Shown here one piece after another: positions 24,028 to 32,235 of a stretch of 64,000 nt of DNA. Within the stretch, counting starts at the first letter, position 1. Every line of letters begins with the position of its first letter. Below the pieces are notes generated by a model. That model made no database searches. It was not told the DNA's origin and saw only the letters and a list, made by a program, of their open reading frames with translations. Position numbers and translations under genes: made by a program. This stretch comes from JACDHG01 sp963815295. GTDB taxonomy: Bacteria; Actinomycetota; Actinomycetes; Propionibacteriales; Nocardioidaceae. Where the stretch lies: positions 2,108,001 through 2,172,000 of the forward strand of contig CAWFFZ010000008.1 in assembly GCA_963815295.1 (NCBI GenBank), read 5' to 3'.

Positions 24028-24163
24028 GAACTCATGACGGCATGATCAGAACCGCTGACCCGCGGTACGAGAAACCATCACTCACTCTGATAACCTCCGC
24101 ACAAACCGAGCACTGTTCGGCAACGTGCCAATACTGTCGGATCGTGATATGGAAAAAGAGTAT

Positions 24164-24661
24164 ATGGACTTTAGAAACAATACCGTTCAGAGACCGCTAC
24201 TTATTGCCTTCTGTGGTTTACCCGGATCCGGCAAGACTACTGTTGCGCGCGAGCTACAACGGGAGACGGGTGCCATTCGGTTCAGTACTGATGAATGGAT
24301 GGCAGATCTAGGCGTCGACTTCTTTGATGAGATGCGCGAAAATCTACAGATACGTCTGAATAAACTTTGGAAAGAATTGCTCGAACATGGACAGAGCATC
24401 ATTTTAGAAGACGGAACTTGGAAACGAGATGAACGTGATGGGATCCGCCAGGTTGCGAAGATGCTTGGCGCCATTGTCGAGATACATTACTTTGACCTTA
24501 CCCTTGATGAGCTTTGGCGCCGAATCGAAATCCGTAATGCTATCGGGGCATACGGAGCAGTACCGATAACAAAAGAACTACTAGCGGAATGCTGGACTAG
24601 GCTCCAAAGACCTGATAAAGCAGAGCTATCACTATTTGACCGAAGTATTGTGCATACTTAG
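24164..24661 (+). CDS. P-loop kinase-like ATPase (AAA_33/zeta-toxin-like fold), A+T-rich
   Basis: A 165-residue P-loop protein. Walker A is GLPGSGKTT at residues 18-26, followed by RFSTDEWMADLG and IILEDGTWKRDERD; an arginine-bearing lid (RRIEIRNAIGAYG) lies near residues 128-140. This matches small kinases that phosphorylate diverse small molecules, including antibiotic kinases and zeta toxins; the substrate is unknown. ATG 24164 follows AAAAAGAG closely; ATG 24149 and GTG 24125 are in-frame alternatives. Its base composition and codon use (ATA, AGA, TTA) are unlike every neighbour, which indicates recent transfer. It is the last gene inside the island. Confidence 0.82.
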   Translation: MDFRNNTVQRPLLIAFCGLPGSGKTTVARELQRETGAIRFSTDEWMADLGVDFFDEMRENLQIRLNKLWKELLEHGQSIILEDGTWKRDERDGIRQVAKMLGAIVEIHYFDLTLDELWRRIEIRNAIGAYGAVPITKELLAECWTRLQRPDKAELSLFDRSIVHT

Positions 24662-24704
24662 GAAAGAAGAGCCCAAACAAGACGTCATTCTTGCTCCCAA
24701 GGCC

Positions 24705-24732
24705 CACCCGCTCCACTATTTCCGCAGGTCAA
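24705..24732. repeat. att-like direct repeat, right copy
   Basis: Second copy of the 28-bp sequence found at the tRNA-Gly 3' end, differing at one base. Upstream of it there is no further tRNA similarity, so it is not a second tRNA gene. The next ~200 bp to the sigma-factor gene show no convincing feature. Confidence 0.85.
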
Positions 24733-24940
24733 ATGACCTGCAGGAGTTGGCAAATCATCTTGACCGGTTCCCCCCGCCGCGCACCTCGCATCGTGGGCCG
24801 GGCCAGCGCGGTCGTGTACCGGTTTCTCAAGGCCCAACTGGCCTTGCCGCGATGACTCCGAACTTTTTTCGGTGCCGAATGCGTCGATAGTGGTAGGGAG
24901 CTGGTGTGGAAGCCGCTCATCACCCGATCGAGGTGGAGTC

Positions 24941-25477
24941 ATGGCTGAGGGACATCGACGGGATGTCGCGGCGTACTCCGACCTCGTGACGGCGCGGTCG
25001 AACTCGCTTCTCCGCACCGCTTACCTGATGGTCGGTGACCACCAGCTGGCCCAGGACCTACTCCAGGAGTCACTCGTCAAGACGTATGTCGCGTGGCCCA
25101 AGCTGCGCGACGTGGCCAAGGCCGAGGCGTACACGCGCCGGACGATCATCACCACCGCCATCTCCTGGCGTCGCCGTCGCTCCTTCCACGAGCGCCCGGT
25201 CGAGGTGCTGCCCGATGCCGGCGTGGCCGATCGCGTCGATGAGCTCGTCACTCGCGACGCACTGTGGGCCCAGTTGCACCTGCTGCCACCCCGACAGCGT
25301 GCGGCCATCGTGCTCCGCTACTACCTCGATCTGTCCGAGGCCCAGACCGCCGAAACCATGGGGTGCTCGGTGGGAGCGGTCAAGAGCCAGACCTCGGCCG
25401 GCCTCGACCGGCTGCGTGACCGGATGGGCCCGGATGTCGCGCTCTTCACCACGACTGACCAGAGGACGACGCCATGA
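24941..25477 (+). CDS. SigE-family (SigE50-type) RNA polymerase sigma factor
   Basis: Extracytoplasmic-function-type sigma factor of 178 residues. Region 2 contains LLRTAYLMVGDHQLAQDLLQ and KTYVAWPKL; region 4 contains LPPRQRAAIVLRYYLDLSE and the helix-turn-helix TMGCSVGAVKSQTS. ATG 24941 follows AGGTGGAG. It overlaps the next gene (ATGA), which encodes a single-span membrane protein likely to regulate it or be regulated with it. It lies just outside the tRNA-Gly island. Confidence 0.93.
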   Translation: MAEGHRRDVAAYSDLVTARSNSLLRTAYLMVGDHQLAQDLLQESLVKTYVAWPKLRDVAKAEAYTRRTIITTAISWRRRRSFHERPVEVLPDAGVADRVDELVTRDALWAQLHLLPPRQRAAIVLRYYLDLSEAQTAETMGCSVGAVKSQTSAGLDRLRDRMGPDVALFTTTDQRTTP

Positions 25478-26596
25478 ACGGGATGCTCCGCGACCTGCTC
25501 AACGAGCGCGCCGACGCTGCGGGCAGCCCCGACCTGGATCTCCACGACCTGATCGACCAAGGAGAGCGGCGCGTCAGGCGCCGTCGTCGCTTGACCGTCG
25601 TCGGCACGGCGGCCGTGGCTGCGGTGGCGCTGACGGTGGGCGGGAGCTTCGCGCTCCTCCAGCCCGGCGACCGCGCCACGTCGCCGGTGGGTCCTCCGCC
25701 AACCCACCCGACCAGCACCGAGGACGTCCTGCCCGACACCACAGATGGTTCGCGGCCCCTCACCTACGGCCTGGGCGGGACCATCATTACGGCAACCGCG
25801 TCATCGAGGCCGCGGAGGATGCCGATGGGCTCTTCGTGTTCGACGACGGTCTGGCGATCCTCACGGGCGACGACGGCCGCCCGGCTGACAAATCGCCTGT
25901 TCTTCACGGAGGGCTCCGAGCAGGTCGAGATCGCTCGTGGGGTCAGAGATGGTCACGTCCGGCGAGGTTGGCTCGCTCCTGGTGTGGCTGGACGGAGACG
26001 ACGTCGTGATCTATGACACCCACGTCCGCGGCGTGGTCGACCGGGTGCCCCTGAACGGCCTGCGTCTCGCCAATCCGATCACCCCGCTCGAGGACGCGGT
26101 GTACTGGACGGAGTACGACGACGCGACGGCCACCAGGCTGAGCGATGGGAAACTGGTTCGCTACGACGTGTTGACCGGAACCCGGACCCCCTCCTCGCAA
26201 GCGGATTACCAAGCCGAGACGCGGACTGCGCTGTCACCCATCCTCGTCGTGGGCTCGGCCGACTCGGTTACCCCGGCCGAAGGCTTCACCGTCATCGACT
26301 CCCGACTCGAGTTCGTCCCCGACACACGGGGCGCACCGCCGCCGGTCTTCGTGACAGCGACGGGCGAACGCCTGCGCGTCAGCGTGCCGGACGGGTATGA
26401 CGGCGAGTCGCTGGGCGTCTTCCAATGGCTGGACGACGACAGGTTCGCGCTCGTGGCTGAAGGTGGTGTCAAAAGGGCGCCGATAGGCGACCTGCTCGTG
26501 TGCCGCATCTCCGCCGGCCAGTGCTCCACCGTCGCCTCCGGCGAGCAGTACTGGCTGCTGCCCGGGCCTGGCGCCAGCGTCGGCGCGGAGGACTGA
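25474..26596 (+). pseudogene. Sigma-factor-linked single-span membrane protein, frameshifted
   Basis: The first frame gives MNGMLRDLLNERADAAG, a cluster of arginines and one transmembrane helix (~residues 45-65), then a Pro/Thr-rich linker. Continuing the protein needs frame changes near 25787 (to HYGNRVIEAAEDADGLFVF), near 25885 and near 25938, after which a ~210-residue extracytoplasmic domain with propeller-like strands ends at 26596. The topology suits an anti-sigma-like or co-regulated envelope protein of the preceding sigma factor. I see no zinc anti-sigma motif. Three indels suggest a decayed gene unless the sequence is in error. Confidence 0.7.
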
Positions 26597-26685
26597 ACCA
26601 TGACGTACCGCCGCTCCCGACTTACGCCGACTGAGGAATGGAACTCACGGTGTGAATGAACTCCTAGCGGGAAAGGCAGTCCCCT

Positions 26686-27465
26686 ATGAAGAAGCAAGGA
26701 AGCACCAGGGTGCCCTGGCGGCTCGCCGCCGCCACAATTCTCGTGCTCGGCGCGTGCAGCGCCGACCCGCCGGCCGATGAAGCTTCGGCGACAAGACCGA
26801 GTGAGTCCCCCTCCTCGGACCCTCCGACCTCTCCCGCACCGACAGAGCAAGCCGGGGAACCGACCTTCACACCCGACCCCGGCGAGGTGATCCGCCTCCG
26901 CTCGAGCCAGGAGTGGGCGACCCTGCGCGAAGGCCGCTATCTCGCCTGGGGAATGAGCGAGTCCCTCAGGTACGAGGTCGACGTGCCCGACGGCTGGCGA
27001 GTGCTGCACGGCACCTACATCAACTCTCCCGAGCGCCGGGGCACCTTCTTGGTCGCCAGGACGCCGAAACACAACACCGAGCTGCCCTTGCATCCCTGCC
27101 GGGACCACAGCCTCCGCCTTGTCGGGCCGAGCGTGGACGACCTGGCGCACGCCTTCGCCGCCCTGCCGCTCTGGAAGATGACCACGCCGCGAGCAGTGAC
27201 TCTTGACGGCCGCCGAGCCATGTACCTCGAGGTCAAGCTTCCGGAGCGCGTCGATCCGGCTGACTGCGCCGACCAAGCGGTCTGGCAGTACGAGGCCGGC
27301 CAGGACGGACTGTGGACCGAGGAGGCCTACTGGGGTCGGTGGTGGGTCCTCGAGGTCGACGGGGAGCGGTTCACCGTCATGGCGCGCTGCTACGCCATTT
27401 GCACCGAGGACGACCTGGACGTCATGTCCGCGATGGCCGAGTCGATCCACTTCCTGCCGCGTTAG
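26686..27465 (+). CDS. Predicted lipoprotein, hypothetical
   Basis: A 259-residue secreted lipoprotein. The signal peptide ends in the lipobox LVLGAC (Cys near residue 25), followed by a Ser/Pro/Thr-rich linker to about residue 70. The rest is a soluble domain with four cysteines that could form two disulfides (HPCRDH, ADCAD, ARCYAICTED) and several tryptophans. I do not recognise the family. GGAAAGG lies upstream of ATG 26686. It follows the sigma factor and its partner and may belong to the same regulon. Confidence 0.8.
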   Translation: MKKQGSTRVPWRLAAATILVLGACSADPPADEASATRPSESPSSDPPTSPAPTEQAGEPTFTPDPGEVIRLRSSQEWATLREGRYLAWGMSESLRYEVDVPDGWRVLHGTYINSPERRGTFLVARTPKHNTELPLHPCRDHSLRLVGPSVDDLAHAFAALPLWKMTTPRAVTLDGRRAMYLEVKLPERVDPADCADQAVWQYEAGQDGLWTEEAYWGRWWVLEVDGERFTVMARCYAICTEDDLDVMSAMAESIHFLPR

Positions 27466-27630
27466 GGCTCGGCCGACGTTGCAGGCCGGCGCCATCCCTG
27501 CGGATACACCCGCTCCACGTATCTTCCTTAGCCCCATCACCTCCTCCTGAGGAATAAGCAGTTCTCCCCATGTGCGGGAGCCGCCTTAGAGCAACTGTGG
27601 AAGACAGACACTCACCTCCTGGAGGCAGCA

Positions 27631-27834
27631 ATGTTCAGCACGATCGGCCCATCCAGAGTCGACCTGGCAAAGCAGTACCGCGCCGAGCAGGCTCAGGCCA
27701 AAGACCTGCGCCGCCGCGGGGGGCAGGCGAGCCCAGCCAGCAACAGGTCGGGTTCAGCAAGGGCCTGGTTCGCCAAGCTCGTCGCTGCTGCGACCCCCGC
27801 TCAACAACCCCGCGGGCGATCGTCACGGGCGTAG
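27631..27834 (+). CDS. Small basic protein, hypothetical
   Basis: A 67-residue, strongly basic and alanine-rich frame (DLAKQYRAEQAQAKDLRRRG). TGGAGG stands five bases before ATG 27631, and a strong GC hairpin begins nine bases after the stop, so the frame has both a ribosome binding site and its own terminator. No family recognised. A nucleic-acid-binding role is possible from charge alone (inference). Confidence 0.6.
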   Translation: MFSTIGPSRVDLAKQYRAEQAQAKDLRRRGGQASPASNRSGSARAWFAKLVAAATPAQQPRGRSSRA

Positions 27835-27842
27835 GCCGCCGC

Positions 27843-27876
27843 TGCCGCGCCGGATCACATGTGACCCGGCGCGGCA
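27843..27876 (+). terminator. Strong hairpin after the small basic gene
   Basis: TGCCGCGCCGG and CCGGCGCGGCA pair perfectly over 11 bp, and the loop contains the palindrome TCACATGTGA that extends the structure. There is no clear T-run. It most likely ends the 27631 transcript. Confidence 0.65.
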
Positions 27877-28041
27877 TCACGACCTATTCAGGGAGTAGGC
27901 GACTCCGTCTTGTGCAGCGACATCGCGGCGCCCTCCGCCAGGTAGGGGCAGCAGACGCGTGACTGCCAAATCCATCGACTCACTTGCGATATCTATCGAT
28001 TATCAGTAGGTTTACGTCGTATCTCGATCGAAGGAGTCTCG

Positions 28042-28530
28042 ATGGGAAATCTGACCGTTCTCGCGCTGCGCATCGTGCTCGCGATCGCGCTTGTCGGGTC
28101 GCTCTTCGTGCAGGCGGTGATGATGCCGCTGCTGTGGATGGACATGGATGAAGAGCCCGCCGGGGTGCGCGTCCCCGTCGTCATCATTGTGACCCTGGGC
28201 ATCGTGACCATGCAGGTCACCGCGGTCTGCGTCTGGCAACTGCTGACGATGGTGCGACGAGGCACGGTGTTCTCCCCTGCCGCGTTTCGGTACGTCGACA
28301 TCGTGATCGGCGCGATCGCCACAGCTTCAGCCCTGACGTTCGGGCTGGCCGTGACCCTCGCGCCAGGCGAGGACGTAGCGCCCGGTGTCGTCGGGCTCAT
28401 CTGCGGGGTGTCTCTGATCGTCGCCGGCGTCGCCCTGATCGTGCTCGTATTACGCATGCTGCTCGCCCAGGCGGTCGACCGCGACGCCGAGGCGCACCAC
28501 CTGCGGGCCGAGCTGAACGAAGTGATCTGA
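28042..28530 (+). CDS. DUF2975 membrane protein
   Basis: A 162-residue integral membrane protein with four hydrophobic helices (~5-30, ~45-70, ~90-110, ~120-145), matching DUF2975, a family almost always paired with a small XRE-type regulator. GAAGGAG lies upstream of ATG 28042. The next gene is that regulator, overlapping as TGATG. Just upstream an A+T-rich palindrome-like element, GATATCTATCGATTATC (27988-28004), is a candidate binding site for it. The cellular role is unknown. Confidence 0.88.
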   Translation: MGNLTVLALRIVLAIALVGSLFVQAVMMPLLWMDMDEEPAGVRVPVVIIVTLGIVTMQVTAVCVWQLLTMVRRGTVFSPAAFRYVDIVIGAIATASALTFGLAVTLAPGEDVAPGVVGLICGVSLIVAGVALIVLVLRMLLAQAVDRDAEAHHLRAELNEVI

Positions 28531-28805
28531 TGCCGATCATCGTCGACGTCGACGTGATGCTGGCCAAGCGCAAGATGGCTGTAGGCACCCTCGCGGACCG
28601 GGTCGGCATAACGCCCGCCAACTTGGCGGTGCTCAAGAACGGACGTGCGAAGGCGGTGCGCTTCACCACCCTCGCTGCCCTGTGCGAGGCACTCGACTGC
28701 CAGCCCGGCGACATACTGCGCTGGGAACCCGAGGAACTGTCCGACACGGTGAGGCCGGCCGGCGACGGTGCCCTGCCGCTCGCGCATGGCAGGACGCAAT
28801 CCTGA
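28530..28805 (+). CDS. XRE/Cro-type small helix-turn-helix regulator (YozG-like)
   Basis: A 91-residue DNA-binding protein with MLAKRKMAVGTLADRVGIT, NLAVLKNGRAKAVRFTTL and ALCEALDCQPGDIL, the compact HTH_26 form. It is translated by overlap with the DUF2975 gene (TGATG) and likely represses this operon. The C-terminal ~20 residues are unstructured. Confidence 0.92.
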   Translation: MPIIVDVDVMLAKRKMAVGTLADRVGITPANLAVLKNGRAKAVRFTTLAALCEALDCQPGDILRWEPEELSDTVRPAGDGALPLAHGRTQS

Positions 28806-28981
28806 CCTCTGGTTCTTCAGCATGCCGAAAACACCGTCTGACCAGCCCGAGCGAGTGACACCGTTTGGCGTGGTACTTGGACCATTGGGCAATGGCCCCG
28901 ACTCTTGCCGAGGTAGACACTTTGAGGGCGGGGAGGAAGGGACCGACGCGCCCACGGTCCTCTGGCCAGGAGGGTGGCGAC

Positions 28982-31900
28982 GTGTCCCTAATTGACCGCG
29001 GAGTGTTAATCCAGCAAATCTTTGTTCGGGTTCTTGGTGTCGCGAGGCTACGTCGGCGCGGCTCGTCCCTGGTTGCAGGTGTGATGGCTGTCGCGTTGGC
29101 GATGGGTGGTGTCGCGCTGGCCAGCCAGCCTGCGTCCCGGCCGCCGGTTCCTGACGCCTCCGCGTCCGCCGCACCTGCTCGGCCAGCCGGCTCCGCTGCC
29201 AGTGTCGAGCAGGCGTTCGGAGCGATGCCGGTGGCGTTCGTGCCCAACCGGGGACAGACAGACCCGCGGGTGCGGTACTACGCGGTCGGCCACCGCTACG
29301 CATTCTTCGCGACGCGCGACGAGCTGATGCTCTCGTTGAGCAAGGGGAAGCCGGCCCGCCACCTCGCCCTCGCCCTCCGCTTCCTCGACCGGAGCCCCCA
29401 GACGAAGGTCACCGCCGTCAAGAAGTTGCCAGGCTCGGTCAACTACCTCGCCGGTCGGAACCACGCCGACAACCGGATCGGGCTCGCTCGCTACCGCGAC
29501 ATCGTCTACCGCAACCTCTGGCCACAGATAGACCTGCGGCTGCACGAACGTGCGGGGGTCCTGAAGTACGAGTTCCACGTGCGGCCTGGCGGGCGGGTGT
29601 CGGACATCCGCCTCGCGTACGCCGGTGCCCAGCGTCTGACGCTCGATTCCAACGGAGCGCTCCGGATCAAGACCGCCCTGGGCGTCCTTCGGGACTCGCG
29701 GCCGATCACCTACCAGACCATCGCCGGCAAGCGCGTGCCCGTGTCGAGCAGCTACCGGCTCGACGACCGCGGGAAGGCGCCACGCTTCGCATTCACCGTC
29801 GGTCGCCACCAGCGCGGCCACGAGCTGGTGATCGACCCCGGCGTGCAGTTCACGACGTTCCTCGGAGGCAACAGCAACGAGATCGGCGCCGGCATCGCGG
29901 TCGACGCCAACGGCAACTCGTACGTCGCAGGCACCACGCAGTCGCCCAACTTCCCCACCACCACGGGAGCCTTTGATCGCACCGGTGCCGCCAACAACTT
30001 CGCCGACGCCTTCGTGACGAAGCTGAACCCAGCTGGAACGGCACTGGTCTACTCGACGTTCGTCGGCGGCAGCGATATGGAGTTCGGCAACGCCATCGCC
30101 GTGGACTCGAACGGCAACGCCTACGTCACGGGCACCACGAAGTCCTCGAACTTCCCCACTACGGGAGGCGCCTTCGACCGCAGCCTCAACACCCCGGGGG
30201 ACTGTCCGCGCTGCGGCATCGACAACACCGACGGGTTCGTCTTCAAGCTCAACGCCGCCGGCTCACGGCTCACCTACTCCACGTACCTCGGAGGCGGCGC
30301 CGACATCGACTCACCGCGAGGTATCGCGGTGAACGGCGCCGGAAACGCCTTCGTCGTCGGCGAGACGCCGTCGAGTGACTTCCCGACCACGTCCGGGGCG
30401 TTCCGCAGGACCAAGGCGGGCCAGATCGACATGTTCGTCACGAAGCTGAATCCGGCGGGTTCTGCTCTCGCGTACTCGACCTTCCTCGGGGGCGCGCAGG
30501 TCGACAACGGCCAGAGCGTCGCCGTCGACTCCAGCGGAAACGCGTACGCCTTGGGGGCCTCGAGCTCGACGAACTTCCCAACCACGGCTGGGGCCTTCGA
30601 CCGGACGGCGAATGGCGGGTTCGACGCCACCCTCACGAAGCTGAACCCAGCCGGGTCCGCGCTTGTCTACTCGACCTACCTCGGTGGTCAGGACTTCGAT
30701 GGCGGTAACGATGTCACGCTCGACGGCGCACGCTATGCGTATGTCGCCGGCACCACCACCTCGACGAACTTCCCCACCACGCCAGGTGCCTTCGACACCA
30801 CGCCTGACGGCAATGACGGCTTCGTCACGAAGTTCAACGCCGCGGGCTCGGCGCTGGTGTACTCGACCATGCTCGGCGGGTCCGCGAGTGACTCTGCCAA
30901 CGGCATCGTGCTCGACGATGCGGGCAACGCCTGGCTGGCCGCCAACACGACGTCCGCGAACTTCCCCGTCAGCGCCGACGCCCCGGACCGCACCATTAAT
31001 GGCGGAAGCGACGCCGTCTTCGCCAAGCTGAACGCCACCGGCTCCGCCCTGCCCTTCGCCACCTTCCTCGGCGGCTCGCAGTCCGAGGGGGCCAACGACA
31101 TCGGGCGGGACGCTGCGGGGAACCTCTACATCACGGGCAGCACGTTCTCGATGGACTTCCCGGCCACCGTTGGGGCGTTCGACACGGTCTGGAACGGCGA
31201 CCTGTCAATCTTCTGGGGCGACGCCTTCGTCTCGAAGCTGTCGCTCACCGGAGGTTCGACGCCGCCTGCCCCGCCGCCGGTCCCGGCCGCACCCACGCTG
31301 CTGGCGCCGGCTAACGGTGCGAACCCCGAACAGCCGGTTGGCTTCGACTGGAGCGACGTGACCAGTGCGGCGTCATACCGGATCGAGATCGACGACTCGA
31401 GCGCCTTCACCGCGCCACTCGTGCGCACGGCGATGGTGACGTCGTCGTCGTACCTCGCGGGTGGCCTGCCGACCACAAACCTGTTCTGGCGGGTGCGCGC
31501 CATCAACTTCGCGGGAGTGCCCGGCGCATACTCCGCTACCAGGAGCTTCCGGCCACAGGCCGCCCCCGACCCCACCACATTGACGAACCTCGACATCAAC
31601 CCAGCCCAGGTCGCCGGCGGCGATGCGTCTAGCGGCACCGTGATCGTCAGCGTCTCGGCCCCAGACACCACGGTCATCTCGCTGTCGAGCAGCAACCCCG
31701 CGGTCGCGAGCGTGCCTGCCACCGTCACGGTGCCGACCGGGGGCTTCACGGGGACGTTCACCATCTCGACCTCACCGGTCGCGAGCACCACCAACGTCGT
31801 CATTACCGCAACGCTCAACGGTTCGTCGCGCTCGGCAACCCTCACCGTCACGAACGGTCCGGAAGAGCCGTCGGCATCGCTGCAGAACCTGTTCCTGAGC

Positions 31901-32164
31901 CCCTCGACCGTCAGGGGTGGCACCGGTGCGCAGGGAGCCTTGATCCTGTTTGGCAACGCGCCCTCGGCCGGCGCCGTGGTTTCACTGTCGAGCAGCAACC
32001 CTGCGGTGGCAGCCGTGCCGGCGAACGCGACAGTGCCCGCAGGTGGTTGGTCGAAGGTGTTCGACATCACGACCTCTGCGGTGAGCAGCCCCAGGTCGGT
32101 CACGATCACGGCGTCGTACGGGGGTGTGACCCGCAGCGAGATCCTGACCGTGACGCCCGGCTAG
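28982..32164 (+). CDS. SBBP-repeat beta-propeller surface protein with FnIII and two Ig-like repeats
   Basis: A 1060-residue exported protein. A hydrophobic helix near residues 20-45 is the signal or anchor. An N-terminal domain (~75-285) of the type found ahead of SBBP repeats follows. Seven repeats of about 60 residues, each starting YSTxLGG and containing AVDxxGNAYVxG then NFPTTxGAFD, span ~29,850-31,250 and would make one seven-bladed propeller. A fibronectin-III-like domain and two ~95-residue repeats sharing VISLSSSNPAVA finish the chain. No LPxTG is present. GTG 28982 follows AGGAGG. Probable cell-surface binding or structural role; the ligand is unknown. Confidence 0.88.
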   Translation: MSLIDRGVLIQQIFVRVLGVARLRRRGSSLVAGVMAVALAMGGVALASQPASRPPVPDASASAAPARPAGSAASVEQAFGAMPVAFVPNRGQTDPRVRYYAVGHRYAFFATRDELMLSLSKGKPARHLALALRFLDRSPQTKVTAVKKLPGSVNYLAGRNHADNRIGLARYRDIVYRNLWPQIDLRLHERAGVLKYEFHVRPGGRVSDIRLAYAGAQRLTLDSNGALRIKTALGVLRDSRPITYQTIAGKRVPVSSSYRLDDRGKAPRFAFTVGRHQRGHELVIDPGVQFTTFLGGNSNEIGAGIAVDANGNSYVAGTTQSPNFPTTTGAFDRTGAANNFADAFVTKLNPAGTALVYSTFVGGSDMEFGNAIAVDSNGNAYVTGTTKSSNFPTTGGAFDRSLNTPGDCPRCGIDNTDGFVFKLNAAGSRLTYSTYLGGGADIDSPRGIAVNGAGNAFVVGETPSSDFPTTSGAFRRTKAGQIDMFVTKLNPAGSALAYSTFLGGAQVDNGQSVAVDSSGNAYALGASSSTNFPTTAGAFDRTANGGFDATLTKLNPAGSALVYSTYLGGQDFDGGNDVTLDGARYAYVAGTTTSTNFPTTPGAFDTTPDGNDGFVTKFNAAGSALVYSTMLGGSASDSANGIVLDDAGNAWLAANTTSANFPVSADAPDRTINGGSDAVFAKLNATGSALPFATFLGGSQSEGANDIGRDAAGNLYITGSTFSMDFPATVGAFDTVWNGDLSIFWGDAFVSKLSLTGGSTPPAPPPVPAAPTLLAPANGANPEQPVGFDWSDVTSAASYRIEIDDSSAFTAPLVRTAMVTSSSYLAGGLPTTNLFWRVRAINFAGVPGAYSATRSFRPQAAPDPTTLTNLDINPAQVAGGDASSGTVIVSVSAPDTTVISLSSSNPAVASVPATVTVPTGGFTGTFTISTSPVASTTNVVITATLNGSSRSATLTVTNGPEEPSASLQNLFLSPSTVRGGTGAQGALILFGNAPSAGAVVSLSSSNPAVAAVPANATVPAGGWSKVFDITTSAVSSPRSVTITASYGGVTRSEILTVTPG

Positions 32165-32235
32165 CGACGTCTGCACGTCACGCGTACATGGGGCCTGACT
32201 CCGGAGTCGGTGGCCACACCCGAAATACTCACGGC

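Larger units (their letters stand above)
20533..24732. mobile_element. 4.2-kb degenerate genomic island at tRNA-Gly
   Basis: The interval is bounded by the two 28-bp att-like repeats. It contains a small membrane protein gene, a trehalose synthase-like pseudogene, an LLM oxidoreductase pseudogene and a P-loop kinase gene whose composition is much A+T-richer than the surroundings. No integrase, transposase or excisionase is recognisable, so it would be a remnant or a passively mobilised segment. About 250 bp at 20840-21089 show nothing. Confidence 0.7.

Noticed and set aside
24705..24732. Second tRNA-Gly gene
   Set aside because: Only the last 11 tRNA bases plus flanking sequence match; there is no D, anticodon or T arm upstream.
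26206..27540. Long minus-strand open frame antisense to the lipoprotein gene
   Set aside because: Composition-driven shadow; the plus strand has a lipobox, a ribosome binding site and sensible domains.
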